Of a stretch of 64,000 nt of DNA, positions 1 to 8,203 are shown piece by piece (position 1 is the stretch's first letter; the number at the start of each line of letters is the position of its first letter). The notes beneath the pieces were generated by a model. It was not told the DNA's origin. It made no database searches and worked only from the letters and a program-made list of their open reading frames with translations. The translations under genes and the position numbers were made by a program. Location: assembly GCF_003244875.1 (NCBI RefSeq), contig NZ_LXXZ01000026.1, forward strand, positions 248,001 through 312,000, in the 5' to 3' direction. Source of the DNA: Stenotrophomonas sepilia. Lineage in GTDB: Bacteria; Pseudomonadota; Gammaproteobacteria; Xanthomonadales; Xanthomonadaceae.

Positions 1-329
1 GCGATGGCATAGGCCATCGGGTAGCCGATCAGCAGGGTCAGGAAGGTGGAGATCGCCGCGATCCTGATCGAACTGAGGAAAGCCTGCGCATAGATCGAAT
101 CGCGGAACAGCGCCAGGTAGTTTTCCAGGTTCAGCTTCAGCGAGAAGCCGCCGTCCGCGTACTGGAGCAGCCAGGTGTACGGCGGCGAGCCGACCCGGCT
201 GAGCGAGAAGCTGATCATCAGCACGATCAGGAACGGCACCGCGAAGAACAGCAGCAGCCACAGGTACGGAATGCCGATCACCGTGGCACGCAGCCCCGGC
301 AGCCAGCGCTTCAGGCCGGCGACGCTCAT
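1..329 (-). CDS. potH: PotH-type polyamine ABC permease (partial, N-terminal part)
   Basis: Inner-membrane permease of a putrescine/spermidine ABC importer. About 109 N-terminal residues are present; the rest lies beyond the window edge. The ATG at 329 overlaps the potG stop as ATGA, so the two are translationally coupled. The visible protein has a basic start (MSVAGLKRWLPG), one clear membrane segment (IPYLWLLLFFAVPFLIVLMI), the motif SFSLSR that is typical after TM1 of PotB/PotH proteins, and the beginning of the next membrane segment. It is assigned to PotH rather than PotB because the flanking ATPase and binding protein look like PotG and PotF. It should pair with a PotI-type permease outside the window. 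Confidence 0.9.
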   Translation of the reverse strand, partial: MSVAGLKRWLPGLRATVIGIPYLWLLLFFAVPFLIVLMISFSLSRVGSPPYTWLLQYADGGFSLKLNLENYLALFRDSIYAQAFLSSIRIAAISTFLTLLIGYPMAYAI

Positions 330-1462
330 GAGGTCAGCACCACGCCGTCGTTGTCGCGCCAGTGCACCCACACGCTGTCCCCCCAGGTCAGGCCATCGCT
401 GGCCCAGCGCTGCGAGTTGGCGAAATTGGCCAGCACCTTGGCACCGCTGGGCAGGCGCACGTGGTAGACCGAATGGCTGCCGAAATAGGCGATGTCCTCG
501 ATCACGCCCTGGGCCTTGTTGGTGTGCCCTTCCGGCTCGTCCTTGCCGATCATCACCTTTTCCGGGCGCAGCGCGAATGCGACCGGCTGCCCTTCGTAAC
601 AGGTGATGCCATGGGCGATGTAGATCGGCGCCGGGAACAGCGGCGAGCGCACGGTCACATACTCGGGCAGGTCCTCGTCGATCACTCCATCGAACAGATT
701 GACCGAACCGATGAACTCGGCAACGAAGCGGTTGGCCGGCTGCTCGTAGACCTCGTCCGGCTTGCCGACCTGCTGGATCCAGCCGGCATCCATCACCGCG
801 ATGCGGGTGGCCATGGTCATCGCTTCTTCCTGGTCGTGGGTGACCATCACGCAGGTCACGCCCGACGATTCGATGATGCTGACCAGTTCCAGCTGCATCT
901 GCGAGCGCAGCTTCTTGTCCAGTGCGCCCATCGGCTCGTCCAGCAGCAGCAGCTTCGGCCCCTTGGCCAGCGACCGCGCCAGCGCCACGCGCTGCTGCTG
1001 GCCGCCGGACAGCTGGTGCGGCTTGCGCTTGCCCAGGTGGCCCATCTGCACCAGGTCCAGCATCTCGCCGACGCGCTTGCCGATCGCGTCCTTGCCCAGG
1101 CCATCCTGCTTCAGGCCGAAGGCAATGTTCTGCTCCACCGTCATGTGCGGGAACAGGGCATAGGACTGGAACATCATGTTGACCGGCCGCTGGTACGGCG
1201 GCAGTGCGTCCAGGCGCTGGCCATCGAGGGTGATGCTGCCCTTGGTGGGCGTCTCGAAGCCGCCCAGGCAGCGCAGCAGGGTCGACTTGCCACTGCCGGA
1301 GCCACCGAGCAGGGCGAAGATCTCGCCCTTGCGCACGTCCAGATTGACGTCGTCGACGGCGACGAAACCGTCGAATTCCTTGCGCAGGTCGCGAATGGAG
1401 AGATAGCCGGGCGCACCGGTCGTGTCGACGACGGTGGCTACCGGCTGGGCTTCAACGGGCAT
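326..1462 (-). CDS. potG: Putrescine ABC transporter ATP-binding protein PotG
   Basis: ATPase subunit that powers polyamine uptake; 378 aa, the usual PotA/PotG length. Visible motifs are Walker A (GGSGSGKS, about residues 53-60), the Q-loop (MMFQSYALFPH), the ABC signature ([15 protein letters not shown]), Walker B with the D-loop (LLLLDEPMGALD) and the switch His (VTHDQEEA). The last 110 or so residues form a TOBE-like regulatory domain. The leader PVEAQPVATVVDT before the ABC domain is a little longer than usual. It overlaps potH by 4 nt. Unlike a standard potFGHI operon, a reversed monooxygenase gene separates it from potF, so it probably has its own promoter in the 291-nt gap 1463-1753, where I see no clear site. 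Confidence 0.93.
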   Translation of the reverse strand: MPVEAQPVATVVDTTGAPGYLSIRDLRKEFDGFVAVDDVNLDVRKGEIFALLGGSGSGKSTLLRCLGGFETPTKGSITLDGQRLDALPPYQRPVNMMFQSYALFPHMTVEQNIAFGLKQDGLGKDAIGKRVGEMLDLVQMGHLGKRKPHQLSGGQQQRVALARSLAKGPKLLLLDEPMGALDKKLRSQMQLELVSIIESSGVTCVMVTHDQEEAMTMATRIAVMDAGWIQQVGKPDEVYEQPANRFVAEFIGSVNLFDGVIDEDLPEYVTVRSPLFPAPIYIAHGITCYEGQPVAFALRPEKVMIGKDEPEGHTNKAQGVIEDIAYFGSHSVYHVRLPSGAKVLANFANSQRWASDGLTWGDSVWVHWRDNDGVVLTS

Positions 1463-1753
1463 GGGGGCTCCGGGAGCGGGCGGTGGACAGCGGCGGTCAT
1501 TCTAACGGCCGGGGGCCGAAGGGGATATGACGGGAGTGGGTGGAAGCGGCCGCTGGCCCGCCCAGGGCCCCCGAGGGCGTGTCGGTTTTCCCCGCGATGG
1601 TGGCCTGTCCGCCCCACGGCCCGGGCTCCCCTGGACGACCCTGCAGCCGTCCCGGCCAGACACTGCGGGCGGCAGCCCGATCTGCAACATTTTTCAGAAC
1701 GGGATCCATTGAAAGCCCCGGACATTCCCCGCGCAATGTCCCGCATCTAGGCC

Positions 1754-3142
1754 TTGCATGGACCGCCCCTGGTGATTTCCCCGGACAGCCCCTCCCCTTT
1801 CCCGCCCCGCCTGCCGGGCTGCCTGCCTGCACGGCTGCCGCTGGTCATCATCGGCGCCGGCCAGGCCGGGTTGTCGCTCAGCGCGCTCCTGCAGGAGGCC
1901 CGCGTCGAGCATCGCGTGCTGGAGGCCGAAACCGTGGGCGCCAGCTGGCGGCGGCGCTGGGATTCGTTCCAGACCAACACCGCCAACGCGACGATGGCCC
2001 TGCATGGCCATGCCTATGCCGGGGATGACCCGGAAGGGTTCATGGGGGCCCCGGAAGTGATCCGACGGCTGCGCGACTATGCCGACGAGCGCGCGTTGCC
2101 GATCAGCGAGGGGTGCGTGGTCCATCGGGTCGGGCCGGAGTCCGGTGGCTATGCCATCGACAGCAGCCGGGGGCTGATCCATGCCCAGGCGGTGGTGGTC
2201 GCCACCGGTGAATACCGCCGGGCGCGGTTGCCCCGGGCCCCTTTCGCGCCCGCAGCAGGCCTCACCGTGCTGCACTCCAGCGACTACCGCAGTCCCGGCC
2301 AGCTACCCCCGGGCGCGGTGCTGGTCATCGGCGGCGGCCAATCCGGCGCACAGATCGCCCAGGACCTGTGCGACGCTGGTCGCAGCGTGTACTGGTCATT
2401 GGCCGATCGTCATTCGCACACCCGTCGGCTGCGCGGCAAGGACTCGATGACCTGGTGGGACATGGCCGGGCGCATCCATCAACACGTAAGCCAATCGGCG
2501 GCCGTACTGGCAGGCGAGCCGGACGCGCTGCGCAAGGCCCGCACCGCGGAGTTCCCCCTGATTTCCGGCAAGGGAGGCGCCGGCCTGGGCAGTTCGATCA
2601 GCCTGCTGGCGATGCACCGCGCAGGGATCAGGTTGCTGGGACGGTTGCAGGAATTCAATGGAAACACCGCCCGCTTCGCCGATGTCCGCCCGCAGCTTCG
2701 CACCGCGATTGAAGCGACGCGGGCCGAGTACGCCTATCTCGATTCGCTGGCCAGCGCGTACTACGCCACGCGGCCCGAGCCGCGCACCGACGATGCCCGC
2801 TACATTCCCGAAGAGGTCTATCTGCACTGGGAGCCGGACATAGCCCCGGATGAACTGGATCTGCAGGCGGCAGGCATCCGCTCGGTGGTGCTGGCCACCG
2901 GTTTCGTCGCCGAGTGGCCCTGGCTCGATGTGCAGGGCGCGCTGGATGCCCACGGCTATCCGCTGGGCGAGTTTGGCGTTTCCCCGCAACCGGGCTTGTT
3001 CTTCATCGGCATGCACAACCTGCAGCGGATGAGTTCGTCGTTCCTGTGCAACGGCGGCCGCGATGCACGCGACCTGCTGCCGGCCATCCTGAGGCACCTT
3101 GACCAGGCCGACGGTACCGATTCCGGCACGGTGAAGCGGTGA
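1754..3142 (+). CDS. Flavin-containing monooxygenase-like FAD/NAD(P)-binding protein
   Basis: CzcO/FMO-like flavoprotein of about 462 aa. A first dinucleotide-binding motif GAGQAG (residues 34-39) binds FAD and a second, GGGQSG (193-198), should bind NADPH. Between them are a WRRRWDSFQTNT segment that resembles the FMO/CzcO active-site region and an ATG motif (VVVATGEYRRARLP); a second one, LATGF, lies near the C-terminus. The start is uncertain: the frame opens with TTG at 1754, and GTG at 1772 is equally possible; the fold itself starts near residue 28. The gene sits between potG and potF in the opposite direction, so it may be an insertion into an ancestral pot operon. The substrate is not evident; oxidation of an amine is only a guess from context. 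Confidence 0.75.
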   Translation: MHGPPLVISPDSPSPFPPRLPGCLPARLPLVIIGAGQAGLSLSALLQEARVEHRVLEAETVGASWRRRWDSFQTNTANATMALHGHAYAGDDPEGFMGAPEVIRRLRDYADERALPISEGCVVHRVGPESGGYAIDSSRGLIHAQAVVVATGEYRRARLPRAPFAPAAGLTVLHSSDYRSPGQLPPGAVLVIGGGQSGAQIAQDLCDAGRSVYWSLADRHSHTRRLRGKDSMTWWDMAGRIHQHVSQSAAVLAGEPDALRKARTAEFPLISGKGGAGLGSSISLLAMHRAGIRLLGRLQEFNGNTARFADVRPQLRTAIEATRAEYAYLDSLASAYYATRPEPRTDDARYIPEEVYLHWEPDIAPDELDLQAAGIRSVVLATGFVAEWPWLDVQGALDAHGYPLGEFGVSPQPGLFFIGMHNLQRMSSSFLCNGGRDARDLLPAILRHLDQADGTDSGTVKR

Positions 3143-3151
3143 AGCAAGGCG

Positions 3152-3174
3152 GCCGCCGGGCAAGGCCCGGCGGC
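3152..3174. terminator. Hairpin between convergent genes
   Basis: A perfect 10-bp stem, GCCGCCGGGC / GCCCGGCGGC, with a 3-nt loop (AAG) lies between the stop of the monooxygenase gene and the stop of potF. There is no T-run, so intrinsic termination is only inferred from the position. Confidence 0.45.
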
Positions 3175-3185
3175 GCCAGACCGGC

Positions 3186-4295
3186 TTAACGGCCGGTCTT
3201 CACCTCGGTCCACAGCCGGGTGTAGAGCTTGTCGGTCTCCGGCGTGTTGATCGAGTAGGTGAACATCTTCTCGGCCACGTCGGCCGGCGGGTAGATCGTC
3301 GGGTCGGTGCGGATCGCCTCGTCCACCAGCGGTGTCGCGGCCGGGATCGGGTTGGCGTAGTGGATGAAGTTGGTGTTGGCCGCGGCGACCTTCGGTTCCA
3401 GCAGATAGTTGATGAACCTGTAAGCCGCTTCCGGGTGCTTGGCGTCCTTCGGGATCGCCAGCATGTCGAACCACTGCGGCGCACCTTCCTTCGGGATCGA
3501 ATAAGCCACGTGCACGCCATTGCTGGCTTCCTCGGCGCGGTCGCGGGCCTGGATGATGTCACCCGACCAGCCGACCACCAGGCAGGTGCCGCCATTGGCC
3601 AGCGAACCGACGTACTGCGAGGAGTGGAAGTTCTGCACGTACGGGCGGATCGACTTCAGCAGGTCGGCCGCCTTCTGCAGCTCGGCCGGGTCGCCGCTGT
3701 GCGGATCCAGGCCCAGGTAATGCAGCGCGATCGGGATCATGTCGGCCGGCGTGTCCAGGATGGTCACGCCGCAGTCCTTCATCTTGCTGATGTTCTCCGG
3801 TTTGAACACCAGGTCCCAGCTGTTGGCGATATCGGTGCTGCCGCCGAAGCGCTGCTTCAGCATGTCCACGTTGTAGCCGATGCCGGTGGTGCCGATCATG
3901 TACGGCACGCCGTACTGGTTGCCCGGATCCTGGGTGGCGATGCGCTTCATAACCGCCGGATCGAGGTTGGCCAGGTTCGGGATCTTGCTCTTGTCCAGCG
4001 GCAGGAACACGCCGGCCTGGATCTGGCGGCCGAAGAAGTTCAGGGTCGGCACCACCACGTCGTAGCCGCTGTTGCCAGCCAGCAGCTTGGTCTCGACCAT
4101 CTCATCGCTGTCGAACACATCGTAGGTCACCTTGATGCCGCTCTCCTTCTCGAAGGTCGGAATGGTGTCCTCGGCGATGTAATCGCTGTAGTTGTAGACG
4201 TTCAGGACCTGGCTGTCCTGCGCGCCGCCGTTGCCACCGCCACAGGCGGCAAGCATGGCGGAGGCCAGGCCGAGCGTGAGGATACGCAGCTTCAT
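3186..4295 (-). CDS. potF: Putrescine-binding protein PotF
   Basis: Periplasmic solute-binding protein of the polyamine importer; 369 aa, matching PotF (about 370). The N-terminus MKLRILTLGLASAMLAAC carries a lipobox (LAAC), so it is probably an outer- or inner-membrane lipoprotein here and not a free periplasmic protein. After it come the PotD/PotF hallmark VLNVYNYSDYIAEDTIPTFE and the motifs YDVVVPT and YMIGTTGIGYN. The gene is 91 nt downstream of puuA and in the same direction, which fits one puuD-puuA-potF transcript: the substrate is bound by the product of the same unit whose enzymes degrade it. Confidence 0.93.
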   Translation of the reverse strand: MKLRILTLGLASAMLAACGGGNGGAQDSQVLNVYNYSDYIAEDTIPTFEKESGIKVTYDVFDSDEMVETKLLAGNSGYDVVVPTLNFFGRQIQAGVFLPLDKSKIPNLANLDPAVMKRIATQDPGNQYGVPYMIGTTGIGYNVDMLKQRFGGSTDIANSWDLVFKPENISKMKDCGVTILDTPADMIPIALHYLGLDPHSGDPAELQKAADLLKSIRPYVQNFHSSQYVGSLANGGTCLVVGWSGDIIQARDRAEEASNGVHVAYSIPKEGAPQWFDMLAIPKDAKHPEAAYRFINYLLEPKVAAANTNFIHYANPIPAATPLVDEAIRTDPTIYPPADVAEKMFTYSINTPETDKLYTRLWTEVKTGR

Positions 4296-4386
4296 CGGGT
4301 GCTCCAGAATGCGGGAAGGGGGGCCGGCGGGGCCGGCGACGGGTGCCAGCCTACCCCCCGGCGGCGGATTTTTCTATTCCAGATGC

Positions 4387-5784
4387 TCAGACGTTCAGCA
4401 GCAGGAACTCGCGCTCCCACGAGCTGATGACGCGGAAAAAGGTCTCGTATTCCTTGCGCTTGACCGAGATGTAGGCGCGGCAGAAACGCTCGCCCAGCAG
4501 GGCCTGGAGCTCGCTGCACTGCTCCAGCCCGTCCAGTGCCTCGCCCAGCGAGCGCGGCAGGTTGTAGCCCAGTTCCTTCGCGCTGCCGGTCACCGGCGCG
4601 TCCGGCGCCAGCCGCTCGCGGATGCCGAGCAGGCCGCAGGCCAGGGTCGCGGCCATCGCCAGGTAGGGGTTGGCGTCGGAGCCGGCGAAACGGCTCTCCA
4701 CGCGCATGTTTTCCGGCGTATCCAGCGGCACGCGCAGGCCGCAGGTGCGGTTGTCGAAGCCCCAGTGCACGTTGCTCGGCGAGACTTCGCCGAACACCAG
4801 GCGCCGGTAGGAATTCACGTTCGGCGCGAAGAACGCCATCGCCTGCGGCGCGTACTTCTGCAGGCCGCCCAGGTAGTGGCCGAACACCGGGCTGAACTCG
4901 CCCTCAGCATCGGTCTCGCCAGCGAACACATTGCTGCCATCGCTCACCCGCACCAGGCTCTGGTGGATGTGCATGGCACTACCGGGCTCGTTTTCCATCG
5001 GCTTGGCCAGGAACGTGGCGTACACCCCGTGGCGCATCGCCGCCTCGCGCATGGTGCGCTTGAACAGGAACACCTGGTCGGCCAGGTCCATCGCATCGGC
5101 ATGGGTGAAGTTCACCTCCAGCTGTGCTGCGCCGGATTCGTGGATCAGCGTGTCCACGTCCAGCTTCATCGCATCGGCGTAGTCGTACATCAGGTCGAGG
5201 ATCGGGTCGAACTCGTTGACCGCGTCGATCGAGTACGACTGTCGCGCGGTCTCCGGGCGCCCCGAGCGACCGGCCGGTGGCAGCAGCGGGAAGTCCGGGT
5301 CGGTGTTCTTCTGCACCAGGAAGAACTCCAGCTCCGGCGCCACCACCGGGCGCAGGCCCAGTTCCGCATAAGCCGCCAGTACGCGGCGCAGCACGTTGCG
5401 CGGCGCAAGCTCGTGCGGTTCGCCGCTCTTGGTGTAGCAATCGTGGATGACCTGTGCGGTGGCATCGGCTGCCCACGGCACCATGCGCACCGTATCCGGG
5501 TCAGGGCGCAGCATCATGTCCGAGTCCGACGGCGAGGTCAGCTCGTAGTAGTCGTCAGGGAACTCGCCGGTGACGGTGGTGGCGAAGATGCCTTCCGGCA
5601 GGCGCGTGCCGTAGTCGTGCGAGAACTTGTCGGCAGGAATGATCTTGCCGCGGGCGTTGCCGGTGATGTCCGGCACCAGGCATTCCACCTCGGTGATGCG
5701 CCGCTCCTTCAGCCAGCGCAGCAGGCTGCTTTCCTGCGGTGCGGGGGGCGTGGCCGTCTTGCGCGGGCGCGTTCGGGAACTCAT
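4387..5784 (-). CDS. puuA: Gamma-glutamylputrescine synthetase (glutamine synthetase family)
   Basis: Ligates glutamate to putrescine with ATP, the first step of the Puu pathway. From the ATG at 5784 the protein has 465 aa (E. coli PuuA has 472). The frame stays open upstream to 5889, but the ATG at 5784 overlaps the puuD stop as ATGA and gives the family length, so I chose it. Glutamine-synthetase motifs visible are NFTHADAMD, GSAMHIHQSL (the conserved His region), NRTCGLRVP and ESRFAGSDANPYLA. The early segment ECLVPDITGNARGK is typical of the PuuA/GlnA-like group. The adjacent puuD and potF support PuuA over a true nitrogen-assimilating GlnA. Confidence 0.92.
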   Translation of the reverse strand: MSSRTRPRKTATPPAPQESSLLRWLKERRITEVECLVPDITGNARGKIIPADKFSHDYGTRLPEGIFATTVTGEFPDDYYELTSPSDSDMMLRPDPDTVRMVPWAADATAQVIHDCYTKSGEPHELAPRNVLRRVLAAYAELGLRPVVAPELEFFLVQKNTDPDFPLLPPAGRSGRPETARQSYSIDAVNEFDPILDLMYDYADAMKLDVDTLIHESGAAQLEVNFTHADAMDLADQVFLFKRTMREAAMRHGVYATFLAKPMENEPGSAMHIHQSLVRVSDGSNVFAGETDAEGEFSPVFGHYLGGLQKYAPQAMAFFAPNVNSYRRLVFGEVSPSNVHWGFDNRTCGLRVPLDTPENMRVESRFAGSDANPYLAMAATLACGLLGIRERLAPDAPVTGSAKELGYNLPRSLGEALDGLEQCSELQALLGERFCRAYISVKRKEYETFFRVISSWEREFLLLNV

Positions 5785-6542
5785 CGGGAATCCAGTCGGT
5801 TCTGTTGGTGCTGCCGGCAAGCTTGGCCGAACGCACGGAAAATAGCGTGATAGAACGGCGTCTGCGTGACACGCCACTCCGGATGCCACTGTACGCCGAG
5901 CACAAATCCATGGTGCAGGCTGCGCGCCGCCTCGACCAGTCCGTCATCGGCCATGGCCTCGACCTGCAGGCCCTGCGCGAGGCGGGCGATGCCCTGTCCG
6001 TGCACCGAATTGACCTGCGCGCGGCCACTGCCGTGCCACTGCGCCAGCCAGCCGTCGGCGGCCAGGGTCACCGCATGGGCCGGCCCATACTGCACGTCCA
6101 CCGGCGCCTGCGGGTCGTCGCGATGGTCGGCCAGGCCGGGCACCGCATGCACCTGCGGATGCAGGGTGCCGCCCAGTGCGACGTTCAACTCCTGGAAGCC
6201 CCGGCAGATCGCCAGCACTGGCAGGTCCAGCGCCAGCGCCTCGTGCAGCAGCGCGAAGGCATTGGCATCGCGGGCAGGGTCATGCGGATTGCCTGGCCAG
6301 CTGCGGCCGCCTTCGTAGTGCTGCGGTTCGATGTTGCTGACCGCGCCGGTCAACAGCAGGCCATCGAGCCCAAGCAGCCAGTCGCTGGCCGGCAACGGTG
6401 GCTGCAGGCTCAGCAACACCACCGGGGTCACCTCGGCCGCCTCGGCCAGCGCGCGCACATACTTCTCGCCGGCCACCGCGAAACGGTGGTGGCCGAGCAC
6501 GGTGCTGTCGGTGGGCAGGCCCACCCAGGGCAGGCGGCGCAT
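5781..6542 (-). CDS. puuD: Gamma-glutamyl-GABA hydrolase (class I glutamine amidotransferase-like)
   Basis: Cleaves gamma-glutamyl-GABA to GABA and glutamate, the last Puu step. The 253-aa protein shows the triad of the peptidase C26 family: Cys113 in LAICRGFQELN, and His220/Glu222 in GVQWHPEW. GLLLTGAVSNIEP and YEGG match the substrate loop region of PuuD proteins. It is the first gene of the minus-strand unit, overlaps puuA by 4 nt and diverges from puuB across 161 nt (6543-6703), which must hold both promoters; I found no convincing operator there. A PuuR-type repressor gene is not seen in the window. Confidence 0.9.
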   Translation of the reverse strand: MRRLPWVGLPTDSTVLGHHRFAVAGEKYVRALAEAAEVTPVVLLSLQPPLPASDWLLGLDGLLLTGAVSNIEPQHYEGGRSWPGNPHDPARDANAFALLHEALALDLPVLAICRGFQELNVALGGTLHPQVHAVPGLADHRDDPQAPVDVQYGPAHAVTLAADGWLAQWHGSGRAQVNSVHGQGIARLAQGLQVEAMADDGLVEAARSLHHGFVLGVQWHPEWRVTQTPFYHAIFRAFGQACRQHQQNRLDSR

Positions 6543-6703
6543 GGGAAGACTCCTTGGCGTGCCGACACGTTACCCGTCGCCTGGCAACGGCGGCAAGTCG
6601 CTGCCGTCACACCACAGCTGCCATGCATCGGCGAAACTACCGGGGTGAACGCTGATCGACCTGCCCTGCTCCGCCCGCCCGCACTGCACCCACGAGGCCT
6701 GCA

Positions 6704-7981
6704 GTGAGCGCCGCCTTTCCGCCCAGCTGGTATGCCTCCAGCCTGCCCGAACCGCCCGCACTGCCCGCGTTGCAGGGGCAGGTGCAGGCCGACGTTGCGG
6801 TGCTGGGCGCCGGCTATACCGGCCTGACCGCCGCACTGGAACTGGCCGTGCGTGGCCAACGCGTGGTGGTGCTGGACGCACAGCGGATCGGCTGGGGCGC
6901 GTCCGGCCGCAATGGTGGCCAGGTGCTGGTCGGCTATGGCTGCGAGGTGGACGAACTGGAGCGTCAGCTCGGCCGTAACGATGCGCGCCACCTGTTCGAC
7001 TGGTCGCGCGACGCAGTACAGGCGATGCGCAGGCGCATCGACCGCCATGGTATCGACTGCCATTGGGTGGAGGGCCACGCCAGCGTCGCCATCCGCGAGC
7101 GCCATGAGCGCGACCTGCGCGCCAACTGCGAGCATCTTCAGCGCCACTACGACTACCCGATGCAGTGGTGGGACCGTGATGCGCTGCGCGCACAGCTGGA
7201 CAGCCCGCGCTACCGCGCCGCGATGTTCGATCCGCACAGCGCGCACCTGCACCCGCTGGCCTATGCGCGTGGCCTGGCCGATGCGGCACGTGCGGCCGGC
7301 GTGGTGATCCACGAGAACTCCGCAGTGACCCGCGTGCAGCGCGGACCGCAGCCCACCCTGCATACCGCGCAGGGAAGCGTGCGCGCTGCGCATCTGGTGG
7401 TGGCCGGCAATGCCTGGCTGCAGGGCCTGCTGCCCGACCTGGAACGGCGGATCATGCCGGTCGGCACCTATATCGGCGCCAGCGCGCCGCTGGGGGCCGA
7501 GCGCGCCCGCGCCCTGATCGGCAACAACATGGCCGTGGCCGACACCGCGTGGGCACTGGACTATTTCCGCCTCAGCCACGACCACCGGCTGCTGTTCGGC
7601 GGCCGCGCCAGTTACTCGGCGTTGCCCCCACCCGGCCTGCACAGGGTGATGCAGCGGCGCATGCACCAGGTGTTTCCACAACTGGCCGACGTGCCGCTGG
7701 AGCAGGTCTGGGGCGGTTACGTGGACATCACCCGCAACCGCGCTCCGCATTGGGGCCGGCTGGACGGCAACCTGTACTTCGCGCAGGGGTTCTCCGGCCA
7801 TGGGGTGGCCGCCGCCGGGCTGGCCGGCGAGGTCATCGCCGCCGCGATTGCCGGCCAGAGCGAGCGCCTGGACGTGTTCCAGCGCCTGCGGCATGCGCCT
7901 TTCCCCGGCGGCCGGCTGCTGCGCACGCCGCTGCTGGTGGCGGCGATGTCCTGGTACAAGCTGCGGGATGCGTTGTGGTGA
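6704..7981 (+). CDS. puuB: Gamma-glutamylputrescine oxidoreductase (FAD-dependent)
   Basis: FAD-dependent amine oxidase of the DAO family that oxidises gamma-glutamylputrescine to the aldehyde used by puuC. 425 aa, as in E. coli PuuB (426). The N-terminus carries SWYASS, typical of PuuB, then GAGYTG at 35-40 (FAD binding), WGASGRNGGQ (family signature) and near the C-terminus GHGVAAAGLAGEV. The start is a GTG at 6704 with GAGG six bases upstream. It is transcribed divergently from puuD and, unlike in enterobacteria, is not in one operon with puuC, which lies 8 kb away. Confidence 0.88.
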   Translation: MSAAFPPSWYASSLPEPPALPALQGQVQADVAVLGAGYTGLTAALELAVRGQRVVVLDAQRIGWGASGRNGGQVLVGYGCEVDELERQLGRNDARHLFDWSRDAVQAMRRRIDRHGIDCHWVEGHASVAIRERHERDLRANCEHLQRHYDYPMQWWDRDALRAQLDSPRYRAAMFDPHSAHLHPLAYARGLADAARAAGVVIHENSAVTRVQRGPQPTLHTAQGSVRAAHLVVAGNAWLQGLLPDLERRIMPVGTYIGASAPLGAERARALIGNNMAVADTAWALDYFRLSHDHRLLFGGRASYSALPPPGLHRVMQRRMHQVFPQLADVPLEQVWGGYVDITRNRAPHWGRLDGNLYFAQGFSGHGVAAAGLAGEVIAAAIAGQSERLDVFQRLRHAPFPGGRLLRTPLLVAAMSWYKLRDALW

Positions 7982-8047
7982 AGATTCCGCATCTCCTGGA
8001 TTGAACGCTCTGACAGGCGCACCGCAGCGCTGATCGTGCTGCACACG

Positions 8048-8074
8048 TCACAGATTTTCACGCAACATCTGTGA
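8048..8074. promoter_or_regulatory. Inverted repeat TCACAGAT-N11-ATCTGTGA
   Basis: A perfect 8-bp inverted repeat (8048-8055 and 8067-8074) centred about 140 nt upstream of the first MASE1 gene. The arms contain TCACA and TGTGA, which resemble Clp/CRP half-sites but in the wrong order and spacing for a normal CRP box. It may be an operator or a small terminator for puuB (no T-run). Confidence 0.35.
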
Positions 8075-8203
8075 TGGATGGTTGGTCAACTCCCTAAATG
8101 CGCCGCTGTGCAATTGCATAATCGTTCGCAGACCGATAACGTCCTGAGAAACCGGGCCTCGCGGCGAATGGAAGCTGACAGGGGACACGTAGGAGAGGGG
8201 GAC

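Noticed and set aside
1463-1753. Regulatory sites in the potG-monooxygenase gap
   Set aside because: I saw no convincing -10/-35 or operator; left unannotated.
5785-5889. N-terminal extension of puuA up to 5889
   Set aside because: It overlaps puuD by more than 100 nt; the ATG at 5784 makes an ATGA overlap and the normal length.
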